Assembly (NCBI GenBank): GCA_039925865.1 | Contig: JBDSYA010000151.1 | Span: 1-9,098, forward strand | Length of the DNA stretch: 9,098 nucleotides | Source: JBDSYA01 sp039925865 | GTDB taxonomy: Bacteria > Bacteroidota > Ignavibacteria > Tepidaquicellales > Tepidaquicellaceae | Direction of reading: 5' to 3' | Shown: positions 1 through 7,069 of the stretch, one piece after another | Position numbering within the stretch: position 1 is the stretch's first letter | Layout: every line of letters starts with the position of its first letter | The notes under the pieces: generated by a model | Databases searched by the model: none | What the model was told of the DNA's origin: nothing | The model's input: the letters and a program-made list of their open reading frames with translations, nothing else | Translations under genes and position numbers: made by a program

Positions 1-1445
1 ACAATTTTTCCTGAAAGAAAACACAGCGGCACACCGCCTCCCGGATGGGTATTACCGCCTGCAAAAAACAGATTATCAAATTTTTTAGATTTATTTTTCG
101 GACGCTTGATCAAAGTATAAAGTGAATTTGACGATAGCCCGTAAATTGATCCAAACTCTGAATTATACTTTTTTAGAAAATCATCAGGCGTAAATATCTC
201 ACAAAATTTTATATGGTCACGAATGCTTTCGTCAAATAAAAATTTAAAGCTGTCTATTTTATCCAGTATTTTATTTTTATATAATTGCTTGTTTCCCTCT
301 GTCCATTGAGTGTTTTTATTTATGTATGGTGCATTCACAAGTATAAACCAGTTTTCGCAGCCTGTGGGTGCATCTGTATTATCATCTTTTTTTGATATTG
401 AAATATAGATCGTCATATCATCTGCCGGAACCTTTTTTTCGAATATGTCAATAAATTCTTTTTCATAATCATCTGAAAATAAAATATTATGATGAGAAAG
501 TTCATTAAATTCTTTATTCATTCCCAGAAGTATTATATATCCTGAACAAGACCAGTCATCGATCTCGAAATAATCCTTATCCATGAGTTCGGCATTATTT
601 GTAAAATTTAATACTACAGAATCAAAATTTTCAATCTGGCGGACATTGTTATCCCGGGTTTTGAAGTATATTTTTGAAATATTCTTTCCTGAAACTTCTG
701 TATCATTTAATTCATGTTTATAATGAATTTCAATATTTCTCTCGAGGCAAATTCTTTCCAGCGCTTTTGCAATTTTATAAATGCCGCCTTTGACATACCA
801 TGCTCCAAATTCATATTCGACATACGGAATTATTGAAAAAAACTGCGGCGAAAGGTAAGGAGTTGAACCATTGTATGTCGCAAACCTGTCCATTAACTGT
901 TTTAGCCTCCTATCTTTGAAAAATTTATTGGACAGATCGTTAACAGACTTTCCGGATATAAATTTTGTAAAATTTTTCAGACCTTCCGTGGAAACATAAT
1001 TGCGGATCTTGAACTCAGACTTTAGAAAATTATCTTTAGACAATTCATAAAATAACTTTCCATATTCCAGATACCTGAAAAAATTTTTTTCCTCATCTTC
1101 TCCAAAAACTAACTTTAATTCTTCTGACAATTTTTCTTTAGAACAATATGAATCAAAAATTGTCTTATCGCTCCAAAAATATTTGCAGTCTTTTTCAAGT
1201 TTAATTAATTCTAAATAATCATTAATATCCAGACTTATATCTCTGAAAAAATCATAAAAAACCTGAGGCATTGTTATAAGGCTCGGACCCGTATCAAATC
1301 TAAACCCGTCTTTAATATACTCACTCATTTTTCCGCCGGGTTGTTCATTCTTCTCGTATATGTTTACTTCGTGTCCTTTATCAGCCAGATAAATAGCGCT
1401 TACCATACCGCCAATGCCTGCGCCGCACACTGCAACATTTTTCAT
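1..1445 (-). CDS. CrtI-type phytoene/carotenoid desaturase (FAD-dependent), 3' end cut by window edge
   Basis: An FAD-dependent oxidoreductase of the CrtI/CrtD/CrtN carotenoid desaturase family, which introduces double bonds into carotene precursors, usually at the membrane surface. Seen: the first 481 codons, starting MKNVAVCGAGIGG. The dinucleotide-binding GxGxxG is G8-A-G10-I-G12-G13, the ribose-binding acid is E31 in NIYEK, PGGK is at 36-39, and FRFDTGPSLITMP at about 47-59 is typical of the family. Near the end, FFAGGNTHPGGGVP (about 457-470) is the C-terminal FAD motif. Relatives are about 490-500 residues, so only a short tail is missing. The ATG at 1445 overlaps the mutS2 stop as ATGA, which implies translational coupling; no Shine-Dalgarno is visible. 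The exact substrate (phytoene, a C30 precursor or a hydroxycarotenoid) cannot be told from sequence alone, and no other carotenoid gene is in view. Confidence 0.9.
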   Translation of the reverse strand, partial: MKNVAVCGAGIGGMVSAIYLADKGHEVNIYEKNEQPGGKMSEYIKDGFRFDTGPSLITMPQVFYDFFRDISLDINDYLELIKLEKDCKYFWSDKTIFDSYCSKEKLSEELKLVFGEDEEKNFFRYLEYGKLFYELSKDNFLKSEFKIRNYVSTEGLKNFTKFISGKSVNDLSNKFFKDRRLKQLMDRFATYNGSTPYLSPQFFSIIPYVEYEFGAWYVKGGIYKIAKALERICLERNIEIHYKHELNDTEVSGKNISKIYFKTRDNNVRQIENFDSVVLNFTNNAELMDKDYFEIDDWSCSGYIILLGMNKEFNELSHHNILFSDDYEKEFIDIFEKKVPADDMTIYISISKKDDNTDAPTGCENWFILVNAPYINKNTQWTEGNKQLYKNKILDKIDSFKFLFDESIRDHIKFCEIFTPDDFLKKYNSEFGSIYGLSSNSLYTLIKRPKNKSKKFDNLFFAGGNTHPGGGVPLCFLSGKI

Positions 1446-3784
1446 AACTCGACTATAGTAACGCCGGAATCACCTTCGTTCCAGTTGCCAAGACGAAATG
1501 ATTTTGCGTAAGGGTTTCTTTTCAATTGCTTTTGCACCTCTTCACGAAGTTTACCGCTGCCTTTTCCGTGAACAATACTTATTTCTTTTAAACCGTTTTT
1601 ATTAGAATCATGTATAAATTTTTCAAGCTCAAGCGATATTTCGTAAGCATACTTGCCCCGAAGATCCAGTCTTCTTTCAATTACACCTTCATTTAACTCA
1701 ACAGTCGATTCTCCGGACCATTCCTTTTTTACTTCTTTCCTGCTGATCTTTTCAAGGTCAGTTATCTTAGTCTTGATCATAATACCGTTCATGTTTATTG
1801 ATGCCACACCATTAATCAATTCTATTACTTCACCTGAAGAGTTTGAATCTTTTATCCTTACAGAATCATTTATTTTAATTTCTTCACCGGATAAGACTAA
1901 TGTTTCTTCAGTAATATCTGATTTTATAATTTCAGCAGCTTCTTTCTTATATTCATTTATTATTTCTTTCGGAGTGAGCTTATCTTCACGGATCTGCTTT
2001 ATAGTTTTTTCAATAAGCTTGTTCGCATTCTTGATTATCTGTTCAGCTTCAGCTTTAGCTTTGTATTTTAATTCTTTTTCGTTTTTGCTGAACTCCTTTA
2101 ATTTCTGATCATACATGTTTGAAAGTCCGGTAAGTCTTGAATTTTCAATATCGAATTTATTTTTTAAAGAAGCATAGTTTTGTCTGGTCTCATTCAAATC
2201 TTTTAAAAGATCTTCAAGCCTGCTCTCGTTTTCGTCAAGCCGCTTATATGCCTCATTTAATATTGATTCCGGAAATTTATATTTCTTTGCGATCTCAAAT
2301 GTAAAGCTTTGACCGGGTATACCTGTAACAAAATTGAAATTAGGAGAAAGTGTTTCAACTTCAAATTCAAGTGATGCATTTTCGATCTTATCCGTGTTGT
2401 ATGCAAATTCTTTGAGTTCGCTGTTATGAGTTGTCACTATTGTAAATGAATCTTTTTCTGAAAAGTTTTTAAGGATTGAAGCTGATAAAGCGCTTCCAAG
2501 TACAGGATCGGTGCCACTGGCGATCTCATCTATTAATATCAGGGAATTTTCATCCGAATTATCAATTATCTCTTTTATTGATTTCAGATGTGAACTAAAA
2601 GTGCTGAGATCATTTTCAAGAGATTGCTCATCACCAATACTTATAAAAATTTTTTCAAAAAGTTTAAATTCACTTTCAGGCCTGACAGGAATAAGAATTC
2701 CTGACTGCAGCATTAACTGATTCAGTCCGACGGTTTTTAAAACAACCGTTTTCCCACCGGCATTTGGTCCGGAGATAACAAGAGTATTATATTTTTCGCC
2801 TAATGAAAGGTTCAAAGGAATTACTTCGTTTCTTTTGTGCGTTTGAAGTAAAACGGGATGATATGCGTTTATCAGGTTAAGTTTGTTTCCTTTAATAATT
2901 GGCTTTACAGAAATTGACTCAATTGAATACCTGGCTTTCGCCTGTATAAAATCAACTTCAGATAAAATTTCAATATTATGTCTTATCTCATCGAGATGTT
3001 CAGTCAATTGCTTAGCCAATTCCCGAAGAATTTTTTCGATCTCTCTTTTCTCTTCAAAATGCAGTTCGGTTATTTCATTATTAAGATTTATTATCTCGGT
3101 TGGCTCTATGAAAACAGTTGAGCCGGTAGCGGAAGAGCTGTGGATAATACCGGCAACATTTCTCTTATTTTCTACTTTGACAGGAATTACAAATCTGCCA
3201 TCCCGCTGTGTAACAATGTCTTCCTGTACAAATTCTTTTTCAGAAACCTTTTTGAGTATAGCTGTAAGAGTTTTTCTCAGCCGTTCGGATTGTGTATTTA
3301 TTTGTTTTCGGATCTTATTTAAATTTGATGAAGCTGTGTCTTTTACTTCTCCGTTTTCATCAATAGTTATTTCAATATTATGTTCTAATATTTTATCATA
3401 GAAAAGTTCGCTCACAAGTGAAGCAGTCAGCACATACCTTCCTTCAATTGCAGCCTCGGAAATAACTTTGTATATCTTCCGCGAAACCCTCAAAAACTCA
3501 AGTATGTAAAGAAATTCTAATGGGCTAATAAAATAACCCTCTATCTTCATTTTGTTTATAGAGTTTCGGATATCCCTTAATCCATCTAGCGGCATATCTC
3601 CCTTGATATTAAGTATGTCTTTCATTTCAACAACTCTGTCAAGTTCATTTTCAAGAATAAAGGCCTCTGTAAAAAAATCTATTTCATTGCATTTAGCCTC
3701 GCCGAGTTCGGAATAGGTATGATGCTTGATCCGTGATAAAATACTTTCAAACTCTAATTTTATTTTAGTTTCATTTATTTGCAT
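1442..3784 (-). CDS. mutS2: Endonuclease MutS2 (MutS-like ATPase with Smr nuclease domain)
   Basis: MutS2 is a cytoplasmic ATPase/nuclease. In some bacteria it suppresses homologous recombination, and in Bacillus it acts on collided ribosomes; which role applies here is not visible. The 780 residues match the usual length (about 780-790). Seen in order: the MutS core/lever region (about 1-330); Walker A GPNAGGKT at 339-346; the ABC-signature region around SLENDLSTFSSHL (388-400); Walker B LILIDE followed by IASGTDP (415-427); the TTHNSELKEFAY switch (451-462); and GIPGQSFTFEIA (488-499). A charged coiled-coil/KOW-linker segment follows (about 505-690). The C-terminal Smr domain carries LDLRG at 706-710 and HGKGSGKLR at 739-747 and ends GDSGVTIVEL. 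All nucleotide-binding motifs and the LDLR nuclease motif are intact. It lies 16 nt after cvpA and overlaps the desaturase start by 4 nt. The ATG at 3784 has no clear Shine-Dalgarno. Confidence 0.98.
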   Translation of the reverse strand: MQINETKIKLEFESILSRIKHHTYSELGEAKCNEIDFFTEAFILENELDRVVEMKDILNIKGDMPLDGLRDIRNSINKMKIEGYFISPLEFLYILEFLRVSRKIYKVISEAAIEGRYVLTASLVSELFYDKILEHNIEITIDENGEVKDTASSNLNKIRKQINTQSERLRKTLTAILKKVSEKEFVQEDIVTQRDGRFVIPVKVENKRNVAGIIHSSSATGSTVFIEPTEIINLNNEITELHFEEKREIEKILRELAKQLTEHLDEIRHNIEILSEVDFIQAKARYSIESISVKPIIKGNKLNLINAYHPVLLQTHKRNEVIPLNLSLGEKYNTLVISGPNAGGKTVVLKTVGLNQLMLQSGILIPVRPESEFKLFEKIFISIGDEQSLENDLSTFSSHLKSIKEIIDNSDENSLILIDEIASGTDPVLGSALSASILKNFSEKDSFTIVTTHNSELKEFAYNTDKIENASLEFEVETLSPNFNFVTGIPGQSFTFEIAKKYKFPESILNEAYKRLDENESRLEDLLKDLNETRQNYASLKNKFDIENSRLTGLSNMYDQKLKEFSKNEKELKYKAKAEAEQIIKNANKLIEKTIKQIREDKLTPKEIINEYKKEAAEIIKSDITEETLVLSGEEIKINDSVRIKDSNSSGEVIELINGVASINMNGIMIKTKITDLEKISRKEVKKEWSGESTVELNEGVIERRLDLRGKYAYEISLELEKFIHDSNKNGLKEISIVHGKGSGKLREEVQKQLKRNPYAKSFRLGNWNEGDSGVTIVEL

Positions 3785-3800
3785 CAGTATAACTTAAATA

Positions 3801-4304
3801 TTATATAGTTAAATTTTCATAAAATGTTTTGGCATCCGGAAAAAATTTCACAATGTAATTATAAACATCAGGCGCAATCTTTACAACTGAGGAATAGAAT
3901 TTTGAATCTGCAATAATTTCTTTACTGAAAAAACTAAAAGTGTTTGTAGTAAGTATCAGCAATAAACTGGCGAATATTAATCCCTTAAGAAGGCCTAGCG
4001 CACCTCCTAATACTTTATCAATAGTATTGGTGACAAAGTTGAACTTTGAAATTTTATTTGCGATGTAATTAAATATTGCGTAGGTTAAGACTATAATTGC
4101 AATGAATGAGATCAGGCTTAATACTTTTGGATTAGCATTAATAAAACCAAGCAATGAGACGATGTCATCATTGTATCTTGTTGCAAGAAATAATCCTGCA
4201 ACAATTCCCGCAAGGGAAAAAATGCTTTTAAGAAAACCGTTTTTTATACCAAGCAGTGCGGGTATCAGAACGAGGATTGCAATTATAATGTCCAGAGTAT
4301 TCAA
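3801..4304 (-). CDS. cvpA: CvpA family inner-membrane protein (TTG start)
   Basis: CvpA-family proteins are small polytopic inner-membrane proteins. In E. coli the founder is needed for colicin V production and affects envelope stress tolerance, but the molecular function is not settled. The 167-residue product has four hydrophobic segments (about 4-22, 26-42, 60-80 and 99-121). It shows the family pattern: an N-terminus like NTLDIIIAILVLIPALLGIKNGF and the glycine-rich DKVLGGALGLLKGLIFA at 96-112, followed by a polar tail. The start must be TTG at 4304: the same frame carries TGA at 4316-4314 upstream, no ATG or GTG lies between, and the protein contains no internal methionine. The region before it is C-rich, with no Shine-Dalgarno. 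It sits between yqeY (60 nt upstream) and mutS2 (16 nt downstream), an arrangement I know from related phyla. Confidence 0.92.
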   Translation of the reverse strand: MNTLDIIIAILVLIPALLGIKNGFLKSIFSLAGIVAGLFLATRYNDDIVSLLGFINANPKVLSLISFIAIIVLTYAIFNYIANKISKFNFVTNTIDKVLGGALGLLKGLIFASLLLILTTNTFSFFSKEIIADSKFYSSVVKIAPDVYNYIVKFFPDAKTFYENLTI

Positions 4305-4322
4305 AGTGGGGTGTCATTGTAG

Positions 4323-4349
4323 AATTATCATAATATTACAGAGATAATT
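4323..4349. repeat. Inverted repeat in the yqeY-cvpA gap
   Basis: AATTATC at 4323-4329 is the exact reverse complement of GATAATT at 4343-4349, with a 13-nt spacer. It would form a 7-bp AT-rich hairpin in the mRNA about 19 nt before the cvpA TTG. There is no T-tract after it, so it is not a standard terminator. In AT-rich DNA such a repeat can arise by chance. Confidence 0.3.
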
Positions 4350-4364
4350 TTAGTTGTTGCCGGT

Positions 4365-4811
4365 TCAGGTAAGCCTGACTTTAACAATTTCCTGTAAAAC
4401 CTTTCCGTCGATCTTGCCTTTTAATTGTTTCATAACTTCACCCATGATTTTACCCAGGTCTTTTTGTGAAGCATCAGGAAAATTTAAAAGAATTTTTTCC
4501 ACAATTACACCGGCTTCTTCTTCTGTCATTTGTTTTGGAAGGTATTCACCGAGTACGTTAAGCTGTGCATTTTCCTTTTCCACAAGGTCCTGCCTTCCGG
4601 CTCCTGCAAACATTTCTATGGATTCCCGTCTCATCTTCGCCTGCTTATTTAAAAGCTGTAGTTCTTCTTCTTCATTCATCTCACGATTCATACCGGACTT
4701 ATCCATTTTTAGAATTTCCGCTCTTACAGACCTCAAAGTATCTATGCGGACAGCATCTTTAGCTTTCAAAGCAGTATTAAGATCTTCGTTAATTTTATTT
4801 TTTAAACTCAA
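4365..4811 (-). CDS. yqeY: GatB/YqeY domain-containing protein (TTG start)
   Basis: A stand-alone protein related to the tail domain of GatB, the tRNA-dependent amidotransferase subunit. The tail helps bind tRNA; free YqeY proteins have no proven reaction, so a tRNA-linked role is inference. The 148 residues match the family length. Family features seen: an N-terminus like SLKNKINEDLNTALKAKD followed by LRSVRAEIL, LPKQMTEEE at 91-99, and the C-terminal KDLGKIMGEV...KGKIDGKVLQEIVK (117-144). The start is TTG at 4811: an in-frame TAA lies just upstream (4817-4815), the next methionine (residue 36) would remove a conserved helix, and the TTG product lines up with the usual MSLK-type start. Only a weak AAAG precedes it. 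It begins the compact yqeY-cvpA-mutS2-desaturase run, 94 nt after the TPR gene. Confidence 0.93.
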   Translation of the reverse strand: MSLKNKINEDLNTALKAKDAVRIDTLRSVRAEILKMDKSGMNREMNEEEELQLLNKQAKMRRESIEMFAGAGRQDLVEKENAQLNVLGEYLPKQMTEEEAGVIVEKILLNFPDASQKDLGKIMGEVMKQLKGKIDGKVLQEIVKVRLT

Positions 4812-4825
4812 ACTTTAATCAATAT

Positions 4826-4846
4826 TAAATGCTAAATGTTAAATGT
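4826..4846. repeat. Heptamer tandem repeat, 3 copies of TAAATGY
   Basis: TAAATGC (4826-4832), TAAATGT (4833-4839) and TAAATGT (4840-4846) lie head to tail in the gap between the TPR gene and yqeY, just upstream of the yqeY TTG. A short microsatellite like this can vary by slippage and would change the leader length. No known regulatory function is recognised. Confidence 0.6.
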
Positions 4847-4905
4847 TATAACTTAATGGTTTATCTTTTTAATAACTGTGACAAGACGCTATCAATTATT
4901 TACTA

Positions 4906-5577
4906 TCAACTTCCAATAGATGCTCTGTATCTTTCCGATTCCTGATTAAATCTTGATTTCGGAAAATCTTCTTTAATTTTGTCAAATAATTTTTTAGCCT
5001 TATCGTAATCCGCAGCTCTGAAATAATTTTTTGCAGCATAAAATAAATACTGATCGACAAAAGGATTATCGCTATCCATCCCGGAAGCTTTTTCAAACTG
5101 TTTTGCAGCATCAATGTAGTTATTCTTAGCTTCCAGTACTGAAGCTATACCTGCTGTTGATGCGACCTTCAATATGTTATTGCTCCCCGAATAATCTTTA
5201 AAATATTTATCAGCATTGTCAAAGTCTCTTATGTTATAGTATGAATTCGCAAGCATCAATTTTGCCATTTCTCCGTTTTGGGTTGAACCATATTCATCTA
5301 CTATATACTTCAGGCCTTTTGAAGACCCGAGTGAATCACCGTTTATAGCCTGTTGAAAATTTCCTGCATTGTATATCTGCTGGATCTTTGAAACTTCAAT
5401 CGATGCTATTTCATTGTTTGCTTTTTTCTTATTAACCATTAAAATTATGCCCGCTGCAATGACCAGCAGAATTGTCAAAGCTGTGTAAACATGTTTTTTG
5501 TGCTTTTCAAAAAACCCCACTGCCTTATAATATACAGTCATTAAGTTCTCTTCGGTTTGATGCTTATTTTTACTCAT
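4906..5577 (-). CDS. Membrane-anchored tetratricopeptide-repeat protein (YfgM-like)
   Basis: The 223-residue protein has a short cytoplasmic N-terminus, one transmembrane helix (about 30-48, VYTALTILLVIAAGIILMV, then positive residues KKK) and a helical-repeat domain outside. TPR-like helix pairs are visible at about 104-127 (AKLMLANSYYNIRDFDNADKYF), 141-168 and 176-206 (YFRAADYDKAKKLFDKI). The layout resembles YfgM/TPR_21-type ancillary proteins that work with the Sec machinery or envelope assembly, but this is similarity of layout, not proof of function. The ATG at 5577 gives MSKNKHQTEENLM; M13 is a possible later start that would still keep the helix. No strong Shine-Dalgarno is seen. It is the first gene of the minus-strand run, 94 nt before yqeY, so it may be co-transcribed or separate. 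Confidence 0.82.
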   Translation of the reverse strand: MSKNKHQTEENLMTVYYKAVGFFEKHKKHVYTALTILLVIAAGIILMVNKKKANNEIASIEVSKIQQIYNAGNFQQAINGDSLGSSKGLKYIVDEYGSTQNGEMAKLMLANSYYNIRDFDNADKYFKDYSGSNNILKVASTAGIASVLEAKNNYIDAAKQFEKASGMDSDNPFVDQYLFYAAKNYFRAADYDKAKKLFDKIKEDFPKSRFNQESERYRASIGS

Positions 5578-5874
5578 TCAATTATTGATTATTATAAATT
5601 ATTAAAGATTAATTATAAAATTAAAACACGTAATATAATTATATTAGATTTGTAATTAAAGGGATATTTCAAACGGGCGAGCAATAGTTTGTCCTATATG
5701 ATACTTTGTTGAAATTAAAAATTTAAAAATGAAAAGTTAAAAATGAAATTAAAAATTAAAATTTGTTTCAGTAACAGCACCTGAGCTAAGTGCCCCGCCT
5801 TGCAAAGCCGATAGTTTTACATTTAAATTTTTAAATTTTCCTTTATCTATATCTGATATATTATTTATTGATTG
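5578..5874. other. AT-rich intergenic region with short repeats and a GC-rich island
   Basis: No gene is supported here. The part next to the TPR gene (5578-5665) is almost pure A/T and probably holds its promoter, though I could not pick a convincing -35/-10 pair. At 5671-5692, CAAAC and GTTTG flank a GGGCGAGC core as a small inverted repeat. Positions 5711-5760 are A-rich repeats. Positions 5771-5810 form an island of 24 G/C in 40 bases within DNA that is otherwise very AT-rich. It includes a near-palindrome GCCTTGCAAAGC and a GCAC/GTGC hairpin. This mixture looks like an intergenic repeat element or a decayed gene rather than a simple promoter. Confidence 0.55.
5711..5756. repeat. A-rich short direct repeats
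   Basis: GAAATTAAAAAT occurs exactly at 5711-5722 and 5745-5756, and TTAAAAATGAAA occurs exactly at 5723-5734 and 5737-5748 (14-nt period). The block is a low-complexity purine-rich repeat on the plus strand. It probably arose by slippage or local duplication. Confidence 0.7.
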
Positions 5875-5907
5875 AAAAAAAAGCCGGCTAAACATGTTTA
5901 ACCGGCT
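5875..5907 (-). terminator. Intrinsic terminator of the lipoprotein/beta-barrel operon
   Basis: On the minus strand a long inverted repeat (5907 to 5882: AGCCGG, then TAAAC-type arms around a central CATG, then CCGGCT) has a single mismatched pair (5888/5901) and runs straight into eight T residues (5882-5875). It begins 22 nt after the stop of the barrel gene, in the right orientation to end its transcript. On the plus strand the hairpin is followed by A residues, so it is one-directional. Confidence 0.9.
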
Positions 5908-5929
5908 AAAAAGAAATGAAAGCTTTTTT

Positions 5930-6550
5930 TTATAATTTGAACTTTACACCACCGGTAATTTGAATACCGTTATTTTTAATTGTTTGTGTAGTTGCATTTT
6001 TAAGAATATTAGACAATCCGAGTTCATATCCAAACTGAACGAAAAGATCTGTTTTGAAACCAACTCTGAAATCAAGTCCGCCGCCAAATAATAAACCAAA
6101 ATCTATAGATTCAACTAAACTACTGATATCTTGAGAAGTGTTCTGAGTTCCATTAGTTTGTTCTTCAGTTGCAGATAATTGAATTCCTAATACAGGTCCT
6201 GCTGCCAGATAAGGTTTTACTTCTGTTAAAGGAAATTTTACTTTTAGAAGAACCGGTACCTCGAGATAATTTAATTTATCAGTAAAGGTAACGCCGGCAG
6301 TAGGTGTAGAAGTCCAGCCTTTCATGACATATCTTAATCCGGGTGCGATCGTAATCGTAGGGGTCACATTAATATCCAGAACTGATCCTACTATAAGACC
6401 GGTTCGGCTATTTGTAGTTACTGCAGGTGTTGAAGTGATGTTGGAAATATTAATTCCACCTTCAATTCCCAATGATAATGATTGTGACTGAGCGTTTGTA
6501 TAAAAACTTGATATTACAAATAAAGCAATTAAAGCGATTGTGCGTTTCAT
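5930..6550 (-). CDS. Small outer-membrane beta-barrel protein (porin-like, OMP_b-brl type)
   Basis: The 206-residue secreted protein has a classical signal peptide (MKRTIALIALFVISSFYTNA, cleavage likely after A20, mature start QSQSL). The mature part alternates polar and hydrophobic residues in amphipathic strands. It shows the pattern of the Bacteroidota outer-membrane beta-barrel family: LGIEGGINISNI at 27-38, TIAPGLRYVMKGW at 67-79, YLEVPVLLKV at 95-104, KPYLAAGPVLGI at 112-123, and a closing strand ending GGVKFKL. The size fits an eight-strand barrel. Its cargo or partner cannot be read from sequence. The ATG at 6550 is fixed by a strong Shine-Dalgarno. It is the second gene of a pair with the lipoprotein (37 nt between them) and is followed by a strong terminator. 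Confidence 0.87.
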   Translation of the reverse strand: MKRTIALIALFVISSFYTNAQSQSLSLGIEGGINISNITSTPAVTTNSRTGLIVGSVLDINVTPTITIAPGLRYVMKGWTSTPTAGVTFTDKLNYLEVPVLLKVKFPLTEVKPYLAAGPVLGIQLSATEEQTNGTQNTSQDISSLVESIDFGLLFGGGLDFRVGFKTDLFVQFGYELGLSNILKNATTQTIKNNGIQITGGVKFKL

Positions 6551-6554
6551 TTTT

Positions 6555-6561
6555 CTCCTTC
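6555..6561 (-). promoter_or_regulatory. Strong ribosome binding site of the beta-barrel gene
   Basis: GAAGGAG (minus strand, 6561-6555) lies 4 nt before the ATG at 6550. It is the only textbook Shine-Dalgarno in the window, so this envelope protein may be made at high level. It also confirms the chosen start. Confidence 0.8.
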
Positions 6562-6589
6562 TGATTTAATTTATGGTTTTTTTAAATTG

Positions 6590-6967
6590 TTATGGAACTG
6601 TGTAATTAGTTGTGTTTGTAAATGCTGCATTATTTGCTACAGTGCTGCCTGTAAAAGAAAAAGTCCACGCCTGTCCTTGCTGCACTCCTACAAACGGATC
6701 CAAAGTATAAAGCGTATCTTTACTAAAGACATAAGCTGGAGTTTGGTTTGGCAGGGTATCGAAGAAACCCTGACTTGGAAGAGCCGAAATGATCTGTGTT
6801 AATCGTATATCAACACTTGGCTGAAATCCAAAAGTATAACTATTAGGATCTCCCTGACCGGCAATTGTAAATGTAACGTTTGCTCCGGGACCAACAGGAG
6901 TATCATTGCTGCAGCCGGATGCTAATATAAATAAAAGCAGAATGAAAGATAAGTAGAAGGTTTTCAT
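6590..6967 (-). CDS. Small lipoprotein of unknown function
   Basis: A 125-residue protein with a lipoprotein signal: MKTF, a hydrophobic stretch (YLSFILLLFILA), then A16-S17-G18-C19 as the lipobox, so C19 would be lipidated. The next residues are S20, N21, D22; there is no Asp at +2, and envelope targeting is likely. The mature part is rich in Thr, Gln, Phe and Pro with no further cysteine, and looks like a small beta-rich domain. I do not recognise the family. It is the first gene of a two-gene unit with the beta-barrel protein, behind a plausible promoter, so a role at the outer membrane with that barrel is a reasonable inference. The ATG at 6967 has only a weak AAAAAGAAA upstream. Confidence 0.83.
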   Translation of the reverse strand: MKTFYLSFILLLFILASGCSNDTPVGPGANVTFTIAGQGDPNSYTFGFQPSVDIRLTQIISALPSQGFFDTLPNQTPAYVFSKDTLYTLDPFVGVQQGQAWTFSFTGSTVANNAAFTNTTNYTVP

Positions 6968-7007
6968 TTTTCTTTTTTAGTTTAAAATCAAATTGATTAG
7001 GTAAATA

Positions 7008-7036
7008 AAAATAGTTAAATGAGTTTTGATTTTCAA
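7008..7036 (-). promoter_or_regulatory. Candidate sigma-70-like promoter of the lipoprotein/barrel operon
   Basis: On the minus strand, TTGAAA (7036-7031) and TATTTT (7013-7008) are separated by exactly 17 nt. Transcription would start near 7001, about 34 nt before the lipoprotein ATG. The -35 matches 5 of 6 consensus bases and the -10 matches 4 of 6. AT-rich DNA gives many such matches, so this is moderate evidence. Confidence 0.5.
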
Positions 7037-7069
7037 TTCCTAAAATTTTAAAATATACTTTGTGTTAAA

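Noticed and set aside
2883..3401. 172-codon plus-strand ORF antisense to mutS2 (and smaller ones at 1653-2108, 2511-2720, 3140-3322)
   Set aside because: They lie wholly inside the intact mutS2 gene on the opposite strand. Their Ser/Ile/Phe-rich products have no domain pattern. They are shadows of AT-rich coding DNA.
4314..4331. Possible earlier ATG start for cvpA at 4331, or a leader peptide
   Set aside because: The ATG at 4331 is in frame but hits TGA (4316-4314) after five codons. The ATG at 4317 is in a different frame that stops inside cvpA. Neither forms a convincing leader peptide.
4102..4347. Plus-strand 81-codon ORF opposite cvpA
   Set aside because: It is antisense to a recognisable CvpA membrane protein and has no independent support.
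4354..4818. Plus-strand ORFs opposite yqeY (154 codons, and 4565-4762)
   Set aside because: The minus-strand frame gives a clear YqeY protein; the plus frames give Ser/Phe-rich nonsense typical of antisense shadows.
4896..5114. 72-codon minus-strand ORF with a hydrophobic stretch, overlapping the TPR gene
   Set aside because: It is in another frame of the same strand inside the TPR gene. The hydrophobic look comes from reading alpha-helical codons out of frame.
5760..5820. tRNA or known riboswitch in the GC-rich island
   Set aside because: It has no cloverleaf arms, anticodon stem or T-loop sequence, and no riboswitch core that I recognise. It is kept only as an unexplained GC-rich island.
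6587..6802. Cysteine-rich 71-codon plus-strand ORF opposite the lipoprotein
   Set aside because: Cysteine-rich content suggested a toxin or metal-binding peptide, but it is fully antisense to a lipoprotein with a clear signal and lipobox, and has no Shine-Dalgarno.
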